A stretch of DNA of 64,000 nt from DASQZK01 sp963732905 (lineage in GTDB: Bacteria; Bacteroidota; Bacteroidia; Bacteroidales; GCA-2748055): the NCBI GenBank assembly GCA_963732905.1, contig CAVTBM010000008.1, forward strand, positions 1,178,001 to 1,242,000, read 5' to 3'. The notes beneath the pieces were generated by a model. That model was not told the DNA's origin. It did no database searches and saw nothing but the letters and a program-made list of their open reading frames with translations. Shown one piece after another: positions 1 to 9,711 of the stretch. A program made the translations under genes and the position numbers. The first letter of the stretch is position 1. The number at the start of each line of letters is the position of its first letter.

Positions 1-400
1 TATGCCCTGCATTATCAATGATAATTGCCTTCCCGGGTCTGATCGAATCGATGAACGGTTCTCCCGACAGGTTGGTATACCAGTCATCACGCCATTTTTC
101 ATATTCTTTTCCACGCAGATTTGAAGGAAATTCCCGGTTGGTTGGCACATACCTGACGGTAAGGGCAATGCCCCTGAAAATATGGTGGAAATTTTCAATG
201 TCCTTCCACAGAGCCGTGATGGACTGATCCATAAGACCCTGGTCGTGTAATCCGACATAATCCATGCCGTCGCATACATCGGCCACTCTAAGACCATCAT
301 AAAGTTTGAGAATTTGCTGGTCAGACAGGTTCTGGGCTGAAAGCCCTGCAGAAAATGCCATGAAGACAGCAGCCTGAATTAAAATGTTAAGCCTTTTCAT
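1..400 (-). CDS. Exported RraA-like family protein (3' end outside window)
   Basis: Reading leftwards from the ATG at 400, 133 codons are visible and the frame is open to the window edge. Residues 1-23 form a signal peptide ending in SAQ. The mature part begins with QNLSDQQILKLYDGLRVADV followed by CDGMD, which matches the start of the RraA/DlpA fold (regulator of RNase E, HMG/CHA aldolases, formerly misnamed dimethylmenaquinone methyltransferase). Family members are usually cytosolic, so an exported version is unusual. The catalytic Arg/Asp region lies beyond the visible part, so aldolase activity cannot be judged. The redoxin gene on the same strand ends 82 bp upstream, so the two may be co-transcribed. 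Confidence 0.75.
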   Translation of the reverse strand, partial: MKRLNILIQAAVFMAFSAGLSAQNLSDQQILKLYDGLRVADVCDGMDYVGLHDQGLMDQSITALWKDIENFHHIFRGIALTVRYVPTNREFPSNLRGKEYEKWRDDWYTNLSGEPFIDSIRPGKAIIIDNAGH

Positions 401-481
401 TGTCTTTTGATTATTTGGCAAGTTATAAATATCTGTTTTTCAGAAACTGAGCTAACTTTACAGACAACCCATTTCCTCATC

Positions 482-1624
482 CTATTTATCATCGGCATAA
501 TACCTGCCCAGGTAACTGATGATCACTTTTCTTACTTCCGTCAGATCGATGCCTCCTGCATGTTTATAGATCACTTCGCCTCCGGGTTTAATGATGAGGG
601 TATATGGAAGAGTACCCTGCCAGTCTTTATCAATAGCGTCGATCATCTGGTAATTATCATCAGATGCAAAAATGTAATTGGGGTTGGATGCATGATGTTC
701 CTGCAGAAAACTGAGCACTTTATCTTTACGGCCGGGCTTGTCGGCGCTGATACTGATAAATTCGAAGTCGCGCCCACTGTACATCCTGTATGTATTCACA
801 AGTTCCGGAAACTCGATGACGCAGGGTCCGCACCAGGTTGCCCACACGTTTACCAGCAGCAGCTTACCGCTGTCATTGGCCATGATCCTGTGAATGTCGT
901 CTACATCCACCGGGGTTACACTGACTGGCTCTTTCGCCCAGTCTTCAATCAATTTTTTGGTCCATTCATTTTTCCAGGCCCATTTGATGGAACACCCGAA
1001 TGTTTTCGTGGTCTTTTCTGTCACTTCCTTTCCCGCCAGCATCTCGTCAAGAGCATTTCTGAGGTCCTGTGTCTTTGGCTCAACATAAGGATTCTCCGTA
1101 TCATCAATCCTGCCCCGGTACAGTAGCCTGCGCTCCTTGTCAAAAACAAAGGCATGGGGAGTAGCCTGGGGACCATAGTTCATGGAGACCTCTTCATCCT
1201 TGCCGTCATACAGGTAAGGAAAATTGAAATTCTTGTCTTTAGCCCTGAGCTTCATACTTTCGTAACTGTCGTCGAGATCGGAGTAACCAATTTCGGCCAG
1301 GCTGAGGGCCGAGTCATCGTTAGGCATGATGGCCACCACAGCCACACCTTTGTTCTTATAATCGGATGTCAGCTTAATGATCTTATCTTCATAAGCCTGT
1401 GCCGTCGGGCAATGATTACAGGTAAAAATCACCACCAGTACCGCAGCACTGTCGTAATCATTCAGGGAATGATACTTACCATCAACACCCTGGAGGTTGA
1501 AAAAAGGTGCCTTTTCACCAATTTCAAGAGGTTTGATATCGGGATGATCCTGTGAAAAGACGCGATGTCCGGGAACCAGCACAAAGGCCAGTAGTATCCA
1601 TAGAACGGTCAATGATTTTTTCAT
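482..1624 (-). CDS. Exported double thioredoxin-fold protein (peroxiredoxin-like + TlpA-like)
   Basis: The protein has 380 residues. A signal peptide covers residues 1-25 (cleavage after VFSQ). Domain 1 (about 33-200) is a Prx-like/AhpC-TSA fold with a CNHC motif at C69/C72. Domain 2 (about 235-375) is TlpA/ResA-like with a canonical WCGPC motif at C265/C268 and a cis-proline region at TLPYT. It is probably a periplasmic thiol-disulfide oxidoreductase. Fused redoxin pairs like this are common in Bacteroidota. I chose the ATG at 1624 over an in-frame TTG at 1630 because the ATG directly precedes a lysine-rich signal peptide. A near-consensus -7 element (TATATTTA) lies at 1642-1649. Substrate unknown. 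Confidence 0.85.
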   Translation of the reverse strand: MKKSLTVLWILLAFVLVPGHRVFSQDHPDIKPLEIGEKAPFFNLQGVDGKYHSLNDYDSAAVLVVIFTCNHCPTAQAYEDKIIKLTSDYKNKGVAVVAIMPNDDSALSLAEIGYSDLDDSYESMKLRAKDKNFNFPYLYDGKDEEVSMNYGPQATPHAFVFDKERRLLYRGRIDDTENPYVEPKTQDLRNALDEMLAGKEVTEKTTKTFGCSIKWAWKNEWTKKLIEDWAKEPVSVTPVDVDDIHRIMANDSGKLLLVNVWATWCGPCVIEFPELVNTYRMYSGRDFEFISISADKPGRKDKVLSFLQEHHASNPNYIFASDDNYQMIDAIDKDWQGTLPYTLIIKPGGEVIYKHAGGIDLTEVRKVIISYLGRYYADDK

Positions 1625-1670
1625 GGTCAATGCTTTTTTTGTAAATATACGGATAGCAGATGGAAAAATG

Positions 1671-1726
1671 AAAGGGAAGGGGAGTGGTGAGGGGTGAGTG
1701 GTGAGTGGTGGTGAGTGGTGAACACT
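1671..1726. repeat. G-rich degenerate short tandem repeat
   Basis: This is a run of imperfect GAGTGGTG units just upstream of the redoxin gene. It is non-coding. Similar purine-rich minisatellites occur in other spacers of this window, at 7214-7260 and 8978-9091. Confidence 0.7.
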
Positions 1727-1754
1727 AAATGAGAGTTATTTAGATATAATCGGG

Positions 1755-2522
1755 ACATCAAACACGGCAACCCATAGGGTTTGCAACACCTCCATAACTC
1801 CATAACTTATACTAAAATCTGTGTTAATCTGCGTAATCTGTGGTGAAAAATATGACGGACGCCCGAACGAACCCATAACCCCATAACTCCAGTTGCACAC
1901 CCTACGGGGCGCCGCGGAACCTTCCCTGTCAAATATTCTATCGCTCTTCGACCCCTCTGGGGCCTTTTGGGCAATCCGTTGACTGACAAATAGCCATTTC
2001 GCGCCAACGATCAACATTTTGATTCCAAAATTACGTAATCACGATAAACCAAGCTTCCCATAGGAGGCCGCGAGCGTTAGAACGATGCACGACATCAAAC
2101 ACGGCAACCCATAGGGTGTGCAACACCTCCATAACTCCATAACTTATACTAAAATCTGTGTTAATCTGCGTAATCTGTGGTGAAAAATATGACGGACGCC
2201 CGAACGAACCCATAACCCCATAACTCCAGTTGCACACCCTACGGGGCGCCGCGGAACCTTCCCTGTCAAATATTCTATCGCTCTTCGACCCCTCTGAGGC
2301 CTTTTGGGCAATCCGTTGACTGACAAATAGCCATTTCGCGCCAACGATCAACATTTTGATTCCAAAATTACGTAATCACGATAAACCAAGCTTCCCACAG
2401 GAGGCCGCGAGCGTTAGAACGATGCACGACATCAAACACGGCAACCCATAGGGTGTGCAACACCTCCATAACTCCATAACTTATACTAAAATCTGTGTTA
2501 ATCTGCGTAATCTGTGGTGAAT
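1755..2522. repeat. 337-bp tandem repeat, 2.3 copies, non-coding
   Basis: Copies start at 1755, 2092 and 2429, an exact 337-bp period. Copies 1 and 2 are full length and differ at only a few positions. Copy 3 stops after about 93 bp, at the end of an AATCTGTGGTGAA segment. Each unit contains a triplicated ATCTGxGTxA motif (on the other strand CACAGATTACGCAGATT) and short GC-rich palindromic stretches (CCCTACGGGG, GGCCCCAGAGGGG). Open frames inside the unit are repeated copies of one another with no recognisable protein family, so I treat them as spurious. The unit looks like a dispersed intergenic repeat family. The third copy ends 72 bp before the GH2 start codon. Confidence 0.85.
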
Positions 2523-2593
2523 CCTTTCCCCGTTTCAGAAAATGCAAAGAAATGCCTATTTTAGCTGACCAACCCTTTATTAAATTTACTCTT

Positions 2594-5359
2594 ATGTACA
2601 AATCAGCCTTCCTGACCTTTTGGATCTTGTCAGTTTGTCTGTTTTTACCTGCACAGGAAAGCCAGATTGTTTATTTGTCGGGAACCGGCAGTGACCATAC
2701 CGTCGACTGGGATTTTTACTGTACCGGCGGGCGCGACAGCGGCGTTTGGACGACCATACCTGTCCCTTCCAACTGGGAGTTGCAGGGCTTCGGCACGTAT
2801 AATTACGGCCTGGATAAAAATAAATCTGATGAGAAAGGCATCTATAAACATTCCTTTTTTGTGCCTTCCGAATGGAAAGGAAAAGTGACTGAACTGGTTT
2901 TTGAAGGGTCGATGACGGATTCTGAGGTAAAGATCAACGGCAAACCTGCCGGTCCGGTTCACCGGGGTGCTTTCTATCGCTTCTCTTATGATATCACCAG
3001 ACTGCTCAGGCCGGGAAAAGAAAATCTTCTGCAGGTGACGGTAAGCAAAATGTCGTCGGACGCCTCCGTAAATGCTGCTGAACGCTATGCCGACTTCTGG
3101 GTTTTCGGCGGGATATTCCGCCCGGTTTACCTTAAGGTCATGCCTGCTGAATATATCGAAAGGGTTGCTATTGATGCTGGTGCTGATGGGCATTTCCATG
3201 CCGACATCTATACCCAAAATCTCCGCAAAGCAGACAAAATACAAGCGGTTATTTCGCCTTTGTCAGGTCATGGCCGCTCCTTCACTTTTATTGCAGATGC
3301 AGATAAAAGCGCTATGATTCAAACAGTTGAGGGTGTGGCTGATCACCCTGACCTGTGGAATCCCGAAATCCCAAACCTTTATGTTGTACGTTTCGATCTG
3401 ATGTCGGGTGACAAGGTCATTCACAGCGTATCCAGCCGGTTTGGCTTCAGAACGGTAGAGGTGAGGACCCGGGATGGCATATATGTGAATGGGACAAAGA
3501 TCATGTTCAGAGGTGTATGCCGGCACTCCTTCTGGCCATCGACCGGCAGGACACTGAACAAAACTCTTAGCATAAAGGATGTAGAGTTGATGAAGGACAT
3601 GAACATGAATGCCGTCAGGATGTCGCATTATCCCCCGGATGTACATTTCCTGGATGTATGCGATTCACTCGGCCTGTTCGTTCTGGATGAACTGGGTGGC
3701 TGGCAGAAGCCGCCTTATGATACAGAAGTCGGAAAAAAACTGGTGAAGGAGATGGTTACCAGGGATGTAAACCATCCTTGTATCGTGTTATGGGATAACG
3801 GGAACGAAGGGGGTTGGAACAATGAACTAAACAGTGAATTTGTGAAATACGATCCACAAAACCGGAAAGTGATCCATCCGTGGGAAATTTTCAATGGTAT
3901 GGACACGCAGCACTACCGTGACTGGAACTACGGGCAGGATGTCTTTTTTAATGGCAGGGATATTTTCTTCCCTACCGAATTTCTGCATGGACTGTATGAC
4001 GGTGGCATGGGAGCCGGCCTCGATGATTTCTGGAACCTGATGCTTGATCGTCCACTTTCTGCCGGAGGATTTCTATGGGACTTTGCCGATGAAGGTGTGG
4101 TCCGAACGGATATGAACGGTAAAATTGATGCCCAGGGAAACAAAGCCTCCGACGGAATTGTTGGCCCATACAGGGAAAAGGAAGGCAGCTATTACTCGGT
4201 AAGGGAAATCTGGTGTCCGGTTCATTTTGAAACTGAATACCTCCCTCCTGCCTTTGATGGAAACCTGCCTGTGGAGAACCGCTATTTTTACACCGATCTC
4301 GATGAGTGTAAATTTTCAGTAAGCCTCCTTTCATATCCCGGATCCGGAATGGATGAAAGAGATACCACATACAGCATCATCTCCCCTTCAACAGCCCCTG
4401 GTCAGAAAGGCATACTGGACCTCCGTCTGCCTGACAACTGGCGTAATTACGACGTCCTCAAAATTTCTGTGGATGATCCTCACGTAAGAAATATTCTGAA
4501 CCGGTCCTGGCCGGTAAAAAGTGCGGGAGATGCAGCAGAAAAATTCATTGCACAAGGCTCAGAGAACAGGAATAATTCTTTATCTGAGAATAAAAACCAG
4601 ATCATTCTGAAAAGCGGTCATACCTGGATGTATATCACAAAAGAAGGCGGCCTGCTGGACTCTGTCATCTCAGGAGGCTATCGCATTCCCTTTGGAAACG
4701 GACCTGTGCTCGCTCACGAAAATGCCACTTTTGACACAATCTCGTATTCAACAGAGGGCGACCGCATTATGATCAACGTCCGTTATAAAAATGATACCCT
4801 GAATTTCAGCTGGATCCTTCATCCCGACGGATGGCTCGAATTGGATTACAGCTACTTCATGAAAGGGAAATATCCCTATGCCGGTCTGAATTTCTCATTT
4901 CCTGAATCCGAAATCGAAGGAGTCAGTTACCTCGGTGATGGGCCTTACAGGGTATGGAAGAACCGAATGAAAGGTCCGCAATTCGGCATGTACCACAAAA
5001 CATACAACAATACAGTGACGGGTGAGACATGGGATTACCCCGAATTCAAAGGGTACTATTCAAGATTATACAGGGCAAAGTTCATCACCGCCGGTTATCC
5101 CTTTTATGTGGTATCGGCCACCGATGATGTATTCCTGCGGCTTTTTACTCCCCAACCACCGGCAGGAGCATACAATGACAACACCTCACCCCTCTTCCCC
5201 GGCGGAGACATTTCGTTTCTTTCGGCTGTAAGTCCGATCGGCACCAAGTTTAAACCTGCTGAAAACACAGGCCCCCAGGGAGAGTTGAATGACTTTGCGC
5301 CTCACAGCATGCCGCCTTACCGGGAAGGCAGGCTGTACTTTTATTTTGGAAGCTTGTGA
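2594..5359 (+). CDS. Exported glycoside hydrolase family 2 (beta-galactosidase/glycosidase-like)
   Basis: The protein has 921 residues. It should hydrolyse a beta-glycosidic bond in the periplasm or at the cell surface; the substrate (galactoside, glucuronide, mannoside or other) cannot be read from sequence. Signal peptide about 1-22 (cleavage near PAQ). An N-terminal jelly-roll sugar-binding domain includes IPVPSNWELQGFG, an Ig-like sandwich follows, then a TIM barrel beginning at GVCRHSFWPSTGR. The catalytic acid/base is E405 in WDNGNEGG and the likely nucleophile is E462 in PTEFLHG. A C-terminal beta-rich region follows. I chose the ATG at 2594 because it starts a clean signal peptide; an in-frame GTG further upstream lies inside the repeat. 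No SusC/SusD pair is adjacent, so this is not a standard polysaccharide utilisation locus. Confidence 0.88.
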   Translation: MYKSAFLTFWILSVCLFLPAQESQIVYLSGTGSDHTVDWDFYCTGGRDSGVWTTIPVPSNWELQGFGTYNYGLDKNKSDEKGIYKHSFFVPSEWKGKVTELVFEGSMTDSEVKINGKPAGPVHRGAFYRFSYDITRLLRPGKENLLQVTVSKMSSDASVNAAERYADFWVFGGIFRPVYLKVMPAEYIERVAIDAGADGHFHADIYTQNLRKADKIQAVISPLSGHGRSFTFIADADKSAMIQTVEGVADHPDLWNPEIPNLYVVRFDLMSGDKVIHSVSSRFGFRTVEVRTRDGIYVNGTKIMFRGVCRHSFWPSTGRTLNKTLSIKDVELMKDMNMNAVRMSHYPPDVHFLDVCDSLGLFVLDELGGWQKPPYDTEVGKKLVKEMVTRDVNHPCIVLWDNGNEGGWNNELNSEFVKYDPQNRKVIHPWEIFNGMDTQHYRDWNYGQDVFFNGRDIFFPTEFLHGLYDGGMGAGLDDFWNLMLDRPLSAGGFLWDFADEGVVRTDMNGKIDAQGNKASDGIVGPYREKEGSYYSVREIWCPVHFETEYLPPAFDGNLPVENRYFYTDLDECKFSVSLLSYPGSGMDERDTTYSIISPSTAPGQKGILDLRLPDNWRNYDVLKISVDDPHVRNILNRSWPVKSAGDAAEKFIAQGSENRNNSLSENKNQIILKSGHTWMYITKEGGLLDSVISGGYRIPFGNGPVLAHENATFDTISYSTEGDRIMINVRYKNDTLNFSWILHPDGWLELDYSYFMKGKYPYAGLNFSFPESEIEGVSYLGDGPYRVWKNRMKGPQFGMYHKTYNNTVTGETWDYPEFKGYYSRLYRAKFITAGYPFYVVSATDDVFLRLFTPQPPAGAYNDNTSPLFPGGDISFLSAVSPIGTKFKPAENTGPQGELNDFAPHSMPPYREGRLYFYFGSL

Positions 5360-6035
5360 GGAAATGCTGAGTCCTGTCTGAAATGTTAATACGACGAACC
5401 AAAGAGTATGGCGTCGGAAGAAGCCGCGCATACAGAACCGTAGCCGGATTTCGCTCCTGAAATGTTGTCGTCCTGACCTCCGTGCTATCGGCCTAAAGCT
5501 TTAAGAAAGGGTTGATCGGGCAGTTAAAAAATTATAGCGAAGGCAACCGATGGTACGCGGCCATGTCATTACGGAAAGCGCCAATAAAGGAAAGTAGGTA
5601 CTTTAGCACTGGGACATAGAAAGGGGCTTCGTTATTCTTAAGGCGTCTTTAGAAGAACCGGGGTCCCCTCCCCCTCCGTCCTGCCGCCCGCCCTATATGG
5701 GAAACACCCCGAAAATCTCAGCGTCTCAAATCCAAATATTTATCAAAAGTTTTCAACATATGAAAAATTTGTTCAGGTTTAATTTTGAAAGGTTAATAAC
5801 TACCTTCATCATGAAATTTCAGTGAAAATCCTTATTTTTGATTCTTCGGGGACTGATCCGTCTCTGTCCACCTGACCTGAAAAAGCGTACTAGGAGAATA
5901 TAAAGACCTGGTTATTAATGGATAAAATTTTCCATTAGTGAAATCTGAATAAGATGGACCGGCGATTATATGGTTTAGTAGGCTTTTTTTAATGGCGTAC
6001 CTTCTGATCATTTCAGTGACCTAAAACTGCACAAC
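5360..6035. other. 676-bp spacer without a recognisable gene
   Basis: No open frame resembling a protein family, no tRNA and no clear terminator. Part of it (5560-5720) is GC-rich and could be decayed coding sequence, but I cannot assign it. The last 300 bp are AT-rich and probably hold the promoter of the DUF362 gene. Confidence 0.5.
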
Positions 6036-7202
6036 ATGAGCAAACAAAAAAACCAGACTTTTAACCGACGCAATTTCTTTCGGCTTGCCGGGACGGCCGG
6101 TTTGGGCATGGGGCTTTCATCCATGCAGATAAAGGCTTCTCCAGCTATGGCAGACGAAACGCCTGCCACTAATATCGCCGATGCAGCGAAATATCCAAGG
6201 AATGAATGGTCGATGCCGGGAAAGTTCCCGGGAAAGGTTGTCAGGGTGAACAGTGAACATTGTGTTATAGATGATGAGCCGGATGAATCCGTTGCATATG
6301 AGATGATCGGACAGGCAATGACAGAACTGACCGGTAAATCATCGGCAAAAAAAGCCTTCAGACTGTTTTTCACACGCAATGACCGGATCGGACTAAAAGT
6401 AAACCCCGTAGCCGGGAAAAGCCTTACCACCAGTCACGCCGTAGTGAAAGCTGTCATACGTCATCTCAATGAGGCCGGGATTAAAAATGATCAGCTTCTG
6501 ATCTGGGACCGGCGGGAATTTCAGTTAACTGAATGCGGGTTCACGGGCGAAGCCTATCCGGGAATCAGGATCGCCGGGACTGAGCGGAAGGAGAACGATT
6601 CCTTTTATGGGAATGACGGCAAACTGCTCAGCGAAAAAATGACGGATAAGAACTGGTATTTCATGGCTGATGTGGAAGGCGAATATGATGAGTATACAAT
6701 GCCCTATATGGTTAACGGCGGGAAATATTCGTATTTCACAAAACTATGCACTACGGAGGTAGACAAGATCATCAACCTTCCCATCATGAAGAATGCAGGT
6801 GCATCCATCACCATGGCCATGAAAAATCTTTCATTCGGTTCGGTAGGAAACACGGGCAGGCTGCATTCAAAGCTCTGGGCTGAAACGGTTGCCGGAGTAT
6901 GTGCCTTTCCTCCGTTAAGGGATAAGGTTGTACTGAACATCGCCGATGGTATAAAAGGTTGTTTCAACGGAGGCCCGGCCGCCAATCCTCAATTTTTCAC
7001 CTTTTACAAGACCATCCTGGTGAGCACCGATCCCGTCGCTCTTGACAGGATAGGATATGATATCATTTTAAAGAAACGTATTGAAGAAGGAGTGCAAAAA
7101 GCCGATATAGAACAATCCAAACGCTTTATGGTACTGGCTCATGAGCTGGGCCTGGGGGAATGTGATTTGGAGAAGATCGACTGTAAAACGATCAGCGTTT
7201 GA
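6036..7202 (+). CDS. Tat-exported DUF362 domain protein
   Basis: The protein has 388 residues. A twin-arginine signal (RRNFFRLAG at residues 11-19, then a hydrophobic stretch) points to export of a folded, probably cofactor-bearing protein. The body has DUF362 hallmarks: RIGLKVNPVAG, a segment on successive gene products (AVVKAVIRHLNEAG), INLPIMKNAG with ITMAMKNLSFG, and a late STDPVALDRIGYDI motif. DUF362 proteins are often linked to iron-sulfur or redox systems, but their reaction is unknown. No CxxCxxC ferredoxin cluster is visible here. The same-strand TrpF-like gene follows after 176 bp and a DUF6599-like gene after that, so a small operon is plausible. Confidence 0.8.
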   Translation: MSKQKNQTFNRRNFFRLAGTAGLGMGLSSMQIKASPAMADETPATNIADAAKYPRNEWSMPGKFPGKVVRVNSEHCVIDDEPDESVAYEMIGQAMTELTGKSSAKKAFRLFFTRNDRIGLKVNPVAGKSLTTSHAVVKAVIRHLNEAGIKNDQLLIWDRREFQLTECGFTGEAYPGIRIAGTERKENDSFYGNDGKLLSEKMTDKNWYFMADVEGEYDEYTMPYMVNGGKYSYFTKLCTTEVDKIINLPIMKNAGASITMAMKNLSFGSVGNTGRLHSKLWAETVAGVCAFPPLRDKVVLNIADGIKGCFNGGPAANPQFFTFYKTILVSTDPVALDRIGYDIILKKRIEEGVQKADIEQSKRFMVLAHELGLGECDLEKIDCKTISV

Positions 7203-7205
7203 GGG

Positions 7206-7260
<55 letters not shown>

Positions 7261-7378
7261 AGCGAAAAACCGGGCGATGGCGGTACCCTCATTCCGTGGG
7301 TAACGTTCATAATACTGTGGTTTTCACTAACAGGATTAAGCATTACCGCCGGAAGGGCACAATTGTTAATTTTAAGAA

Positions 7379-8032
7379 ATGGATTATAGAGTAAGGATAA
7401 AGATCTGCTGCATCAGTTCAGAGGATGAAGCAAAATTGGCTATTGATGCAGGAGCTGACGCGATCGGGCTCGTGGGACAAATGCCCGGCGGACCGGGGAT
7501 CATCACGGATGAACTCATCCGGCAGATTGCCCGAACGGTTCCTCCGCCGGTAGCCACTTTTCTTTTAACCAGCGAGACTTCGGCATCAGGCATCATGGCG
7601 CATCACAACCGTACGCATACGAATACGATACAGATCGTTGACAGGCCACTCCAGGGGACATACGCCAAACTGAGATCGAAGCTTCAGGATGTAAAACTGG
7701 TGCAGGTCATTCATATTATAAACCAGGATTCCGTTAAAGAGGCACTGGAAATTTCGGCAGAAGTCGATGCTTTGTTACTTGACAGTGGGAACCCCAGGCT
7801 GAAAATCAAAGAACTGGGGGGTACCGGTAGGATCCATGACTGGAATATCAGCCGGGAGATTGTGGAACGCTCACGAGTTCCCGTTTTTCTGGCTGGCGGA
7901 CTAAATCCGGAGAATGTGAGAGAAGCCTTTGAAACTGTAATGCCTTTCGGAATTGATGTTTGCAGCGGGGTTAGGACATCGGGCAGGCTTGATCCCGGTA
8001 AGCTTGCTGCTTTTATGGCTGCCTTGAAATAA
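7379..8032 (+). CDS. Stand-alone phosphoribosylanthranilate isomerase-like protein
   Basis: The protein has 217 residues, the normal TrpF size, and a (beta/alpha)8 pattern. TrpF converts N-(5-phosphoribosyl)anthranilate to CdRP in tryptophan synthesis. Visible motifs: RIKICCIS at the N terminus (canonical KICG; the catalytic Cys is kept but the following Gly is Cys), LLLDS holding the expected catalytic Asp, phosphate-binding VFLAGGLNPENV, and GIDVCSGVRTSGRLDPGKL. No other trp gene is nearby. The neighbours are DUF362 and DUF6599 proteins, so this may be a paralogue with a different substrate and not the biosynthetic enzyme. I therefore give no gene symbol. Confidence 0.8.
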   Translation: MDYRVRIKICCISSEDEAKLAIDAGADAIGLVGQMPGGPGIITDELIRQIARTVPPPVATFLLTSETSASGIMAHHNRTHTNTIQIVDRPLQGTYAKLRSKLQDVKLVQVIHIINQDSVKEALEISAEVDALLLDSGNPRLKIKELGGTGRIHDWNISREIVERSRVPVFLAGGLNPENVREAFETVMPFGIDVCSGVRTSGRLDPGKLAAFMAALK

Positions 8033-8115
8033 TTTGATATACCCGGGATCACACCGTGGTTTTTATAGCAATTTTATAAACAGAATGATTCACTGAAACA
8101 ATTAAAATCTTTTGG

Positions 8116-8964
8116 ATGAAGTACATTATTCTCACCCTTTACTGCTGTCTTTCAATGAATTTAACTTACGGACAGGACAGTCTGAAATTTGACAGCAGCG
8201 ATATCCCCGGTGCCAGGATCATTGAATATAAATATTTCACAGGCAACAATCTCTGGGGTCATATCGATGGTGCTGCCGACCTGTTCCTCGAGTATGGCTT
8301 CCGTGATCTCAGGTACTACCAGGTGGAGGTGAACTCTCAGAAGCTCGAAGTTGAAATCTACCGTTTTGAAAATCCTTATGAGTCGCTGGGCATCTATAGT
8401 GTGAAAAAATTCGGCTGTCTTGAGAATGACACAACTCTCAACCCGATGTTCTGCGAGACCAAATATTCGCTCTCCTTTCCGGTTTCCGACTATTATGTGA
8501 CTATCACCGGGTCTCATGGTACCGGTGCGGAACAGACAACTGTGCGTAAGATCGCAGATGATCTTTATGCTAAACCGGTAAACACAGGACTAACCATGAA
8601 AGACATTTTTCCGGCTTCATCGGGTGATTTTCATTTCAACGACTATAAAGTCATCATGGGGCCGATCGGCTTTCAGAACGGACTGCCCGACTGGTCAAAC
8701 CGTTTCGGAGATTACAGTGGATATGTTTGTATCTGGTACTTGGTTGGCTATAAAGGTAAGGATATTGACGTCTTCCTTTTCAACTTCAAAAAAGCCGATC
8801 AACTGGAACAGATGCTGAAAGAGAATGGATGGCAGTTGAAAGACAATATCAAGACCATTGAAGGAAAAACGAACTGGCTTATTTCAAGGCGGGGGGATAT
8901 GTTGATGATCCTGAGCGGGGAAGTTCCCCTGGATGTGCTGCGGGAATTGAAGATTCTTGCGTGA
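8116..8964 (+). CDS. Exported DUF6599-like protein
   Basis: The protein has 282 residues with signal peptide 1-19 (cleavage near TYG/Q). The N-terminal half carries YFTGNNLWGHIDGAADLFLE followed by YGF, and then VEIYRFENPYESLGIYS, the pattern I associate with the DUF6599 family of secreted proteins of unknown function. The gene lies 83 bp after the TrpF-like gene on the same strand. No catalytic motif is apparent. Function unknown; location is inferred to be periplasmic. Confidence 0.7.
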   Translation: MKYIILTLYCCLSMNLTYGQDSLKFDSSDIPGARIIEYKYFTGNNLWGHIDGAADLFLEYGFRDLRYYQVEVNSQKLEVEIYRFENPYESLGIYSVKKFGCLENDTTLNPMFCETKYSLSFPVSDYYVTITGSHGTGAEQTTVRKIADDLYAKPVNTGLTMKDIFPASSGDFHFNDYKVIMGPIGFQNGLPDWSNRFGDYSGYVCIWYLVGYKGKDIDVFLFNFKKADQLEQMLKENGWQLKDNIKTIEGKTNWLISRRGDMLMILSGEVPLDVLRELKILA

Positions 8965-8977
8965 TTTGGGGCATGGG

Positions 8978-9091
8978 GTTAGGAAGTTAGAAAGTTAGAA
9001 AGTTAGAAAGTTAGAAAGTTAGAAAGTTAGAGAGAGTTAGGGAGTTAGGGAGTTAGGGAGTTAGGGAGTTAGGGAGTTAGGGAGTTAGGGA
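8978..9091. repeat. 8-bp tandem repeat, 14 units in two variants
   Basis: Six GTTAGRAA-type units (8978-9025) are followed by one 10-bp unit and seven GTTAGGGA units (9036-9091). The block lies directly after the DUF6599-like gene and before the convergent MarC gene. The switch between variants is abrupt, which suggests two separate slippage expansions. Confidence 0.9.
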
Positions 9092-9129
9092 GTGACTGTT
9101 AAACAAAGGATTCTCAGCTTTGATAAAGT

Positions 9130-9711
9130 TCATCTGCCCAACGTCAACCCTGTATTTGTTGTAAACAACTTAATCGCGATCGCCAACAAAATGATCCCGA
9201 AAAATTTCCTGATAACATGTAGCCCGCCCGGACCCAGTATCCGTCCGAAAAAATCAGTAAGCCTCAACACCAGGTAGACAAAAATCATGTTCAGGATAAG
9301 GGCGATAAGGATGTTGATTGTTTGGTATTCTGCTCTTAGCGACAGCAGGGTGGTGATCGAACCGGCACCGGCAATCAGCGGGAAAGCCAATGGTACAATG
9401 GAAGCGCTGTCTCCACCCTCATCGTGCTTGAAAAGCTCTATACCGAGCACCATCTCAATACCTAACAGAAAAATGACTATGGAGCCGGCAATGGCAAATG
9501 AGGAAATATCAACGCCAAGCAACCCAAGCAGTGGCTTACCAATAAAAAGAAAGCCGATCATAATCCCGAATGCCACCAGGGTCACCTTTTGGGGATTAAT
9601 CTCACCGGTTTTCTTTTTCAGGTCAAGAATGATGGGAATTGAGCCCAGGATATCGATGATGGCAAAAAGTACCATGAAAGAGGCCAGTATCTCAACAAAA
9701 TTGATATGCAT
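9130..9711 (-). CDS. MarC family integral membrane protein
   Basis: The protein has 193 residues with about six hydrophobic helices. MarC features include FMVLFAIIDILGSIPIIL at the N terminus, the repeat-related second half with IVPLAFPLIAGAGSITTLL, and ILGPGGLHVIRKFFGIILLA near the end. The role of MarC proteins is unsettled; the multiple-antibiotic-resistance link of the founding member was withdrawn. The gene stands alone, convergent with the plus-strand operon to its left. Confidence 0.9.
   Translation of the reverse strand: MHINFVEILASFMVLFAIIDILGSIPIILDLKKKTGEINPQKVTLVAFGIMIGFLFIGKPLLGLLGVDISSFAIAGSIVIFLLGIEMVLGIELFKHDEGGDSASIVPLAFPLIAGAGSITTLLSLRAEYQTINILIALILNMIFVYLVLRLTDFFGRILGPGGLHVIRKFFGIILLAIAIKLFTTNTGLTLGR

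Noticed and set aside
1736..2601. Several small minus-strand open frames
   Set aside because: They are copies of the 337-bp non-coding repeat, identical to one another, with no family resemblance.
5360..6035. Remnant of an insertion sequence or group II intron
   Set aside because: No transposase or reverse-transcriptase motif, terminal repeats or intron domain V could be identified.
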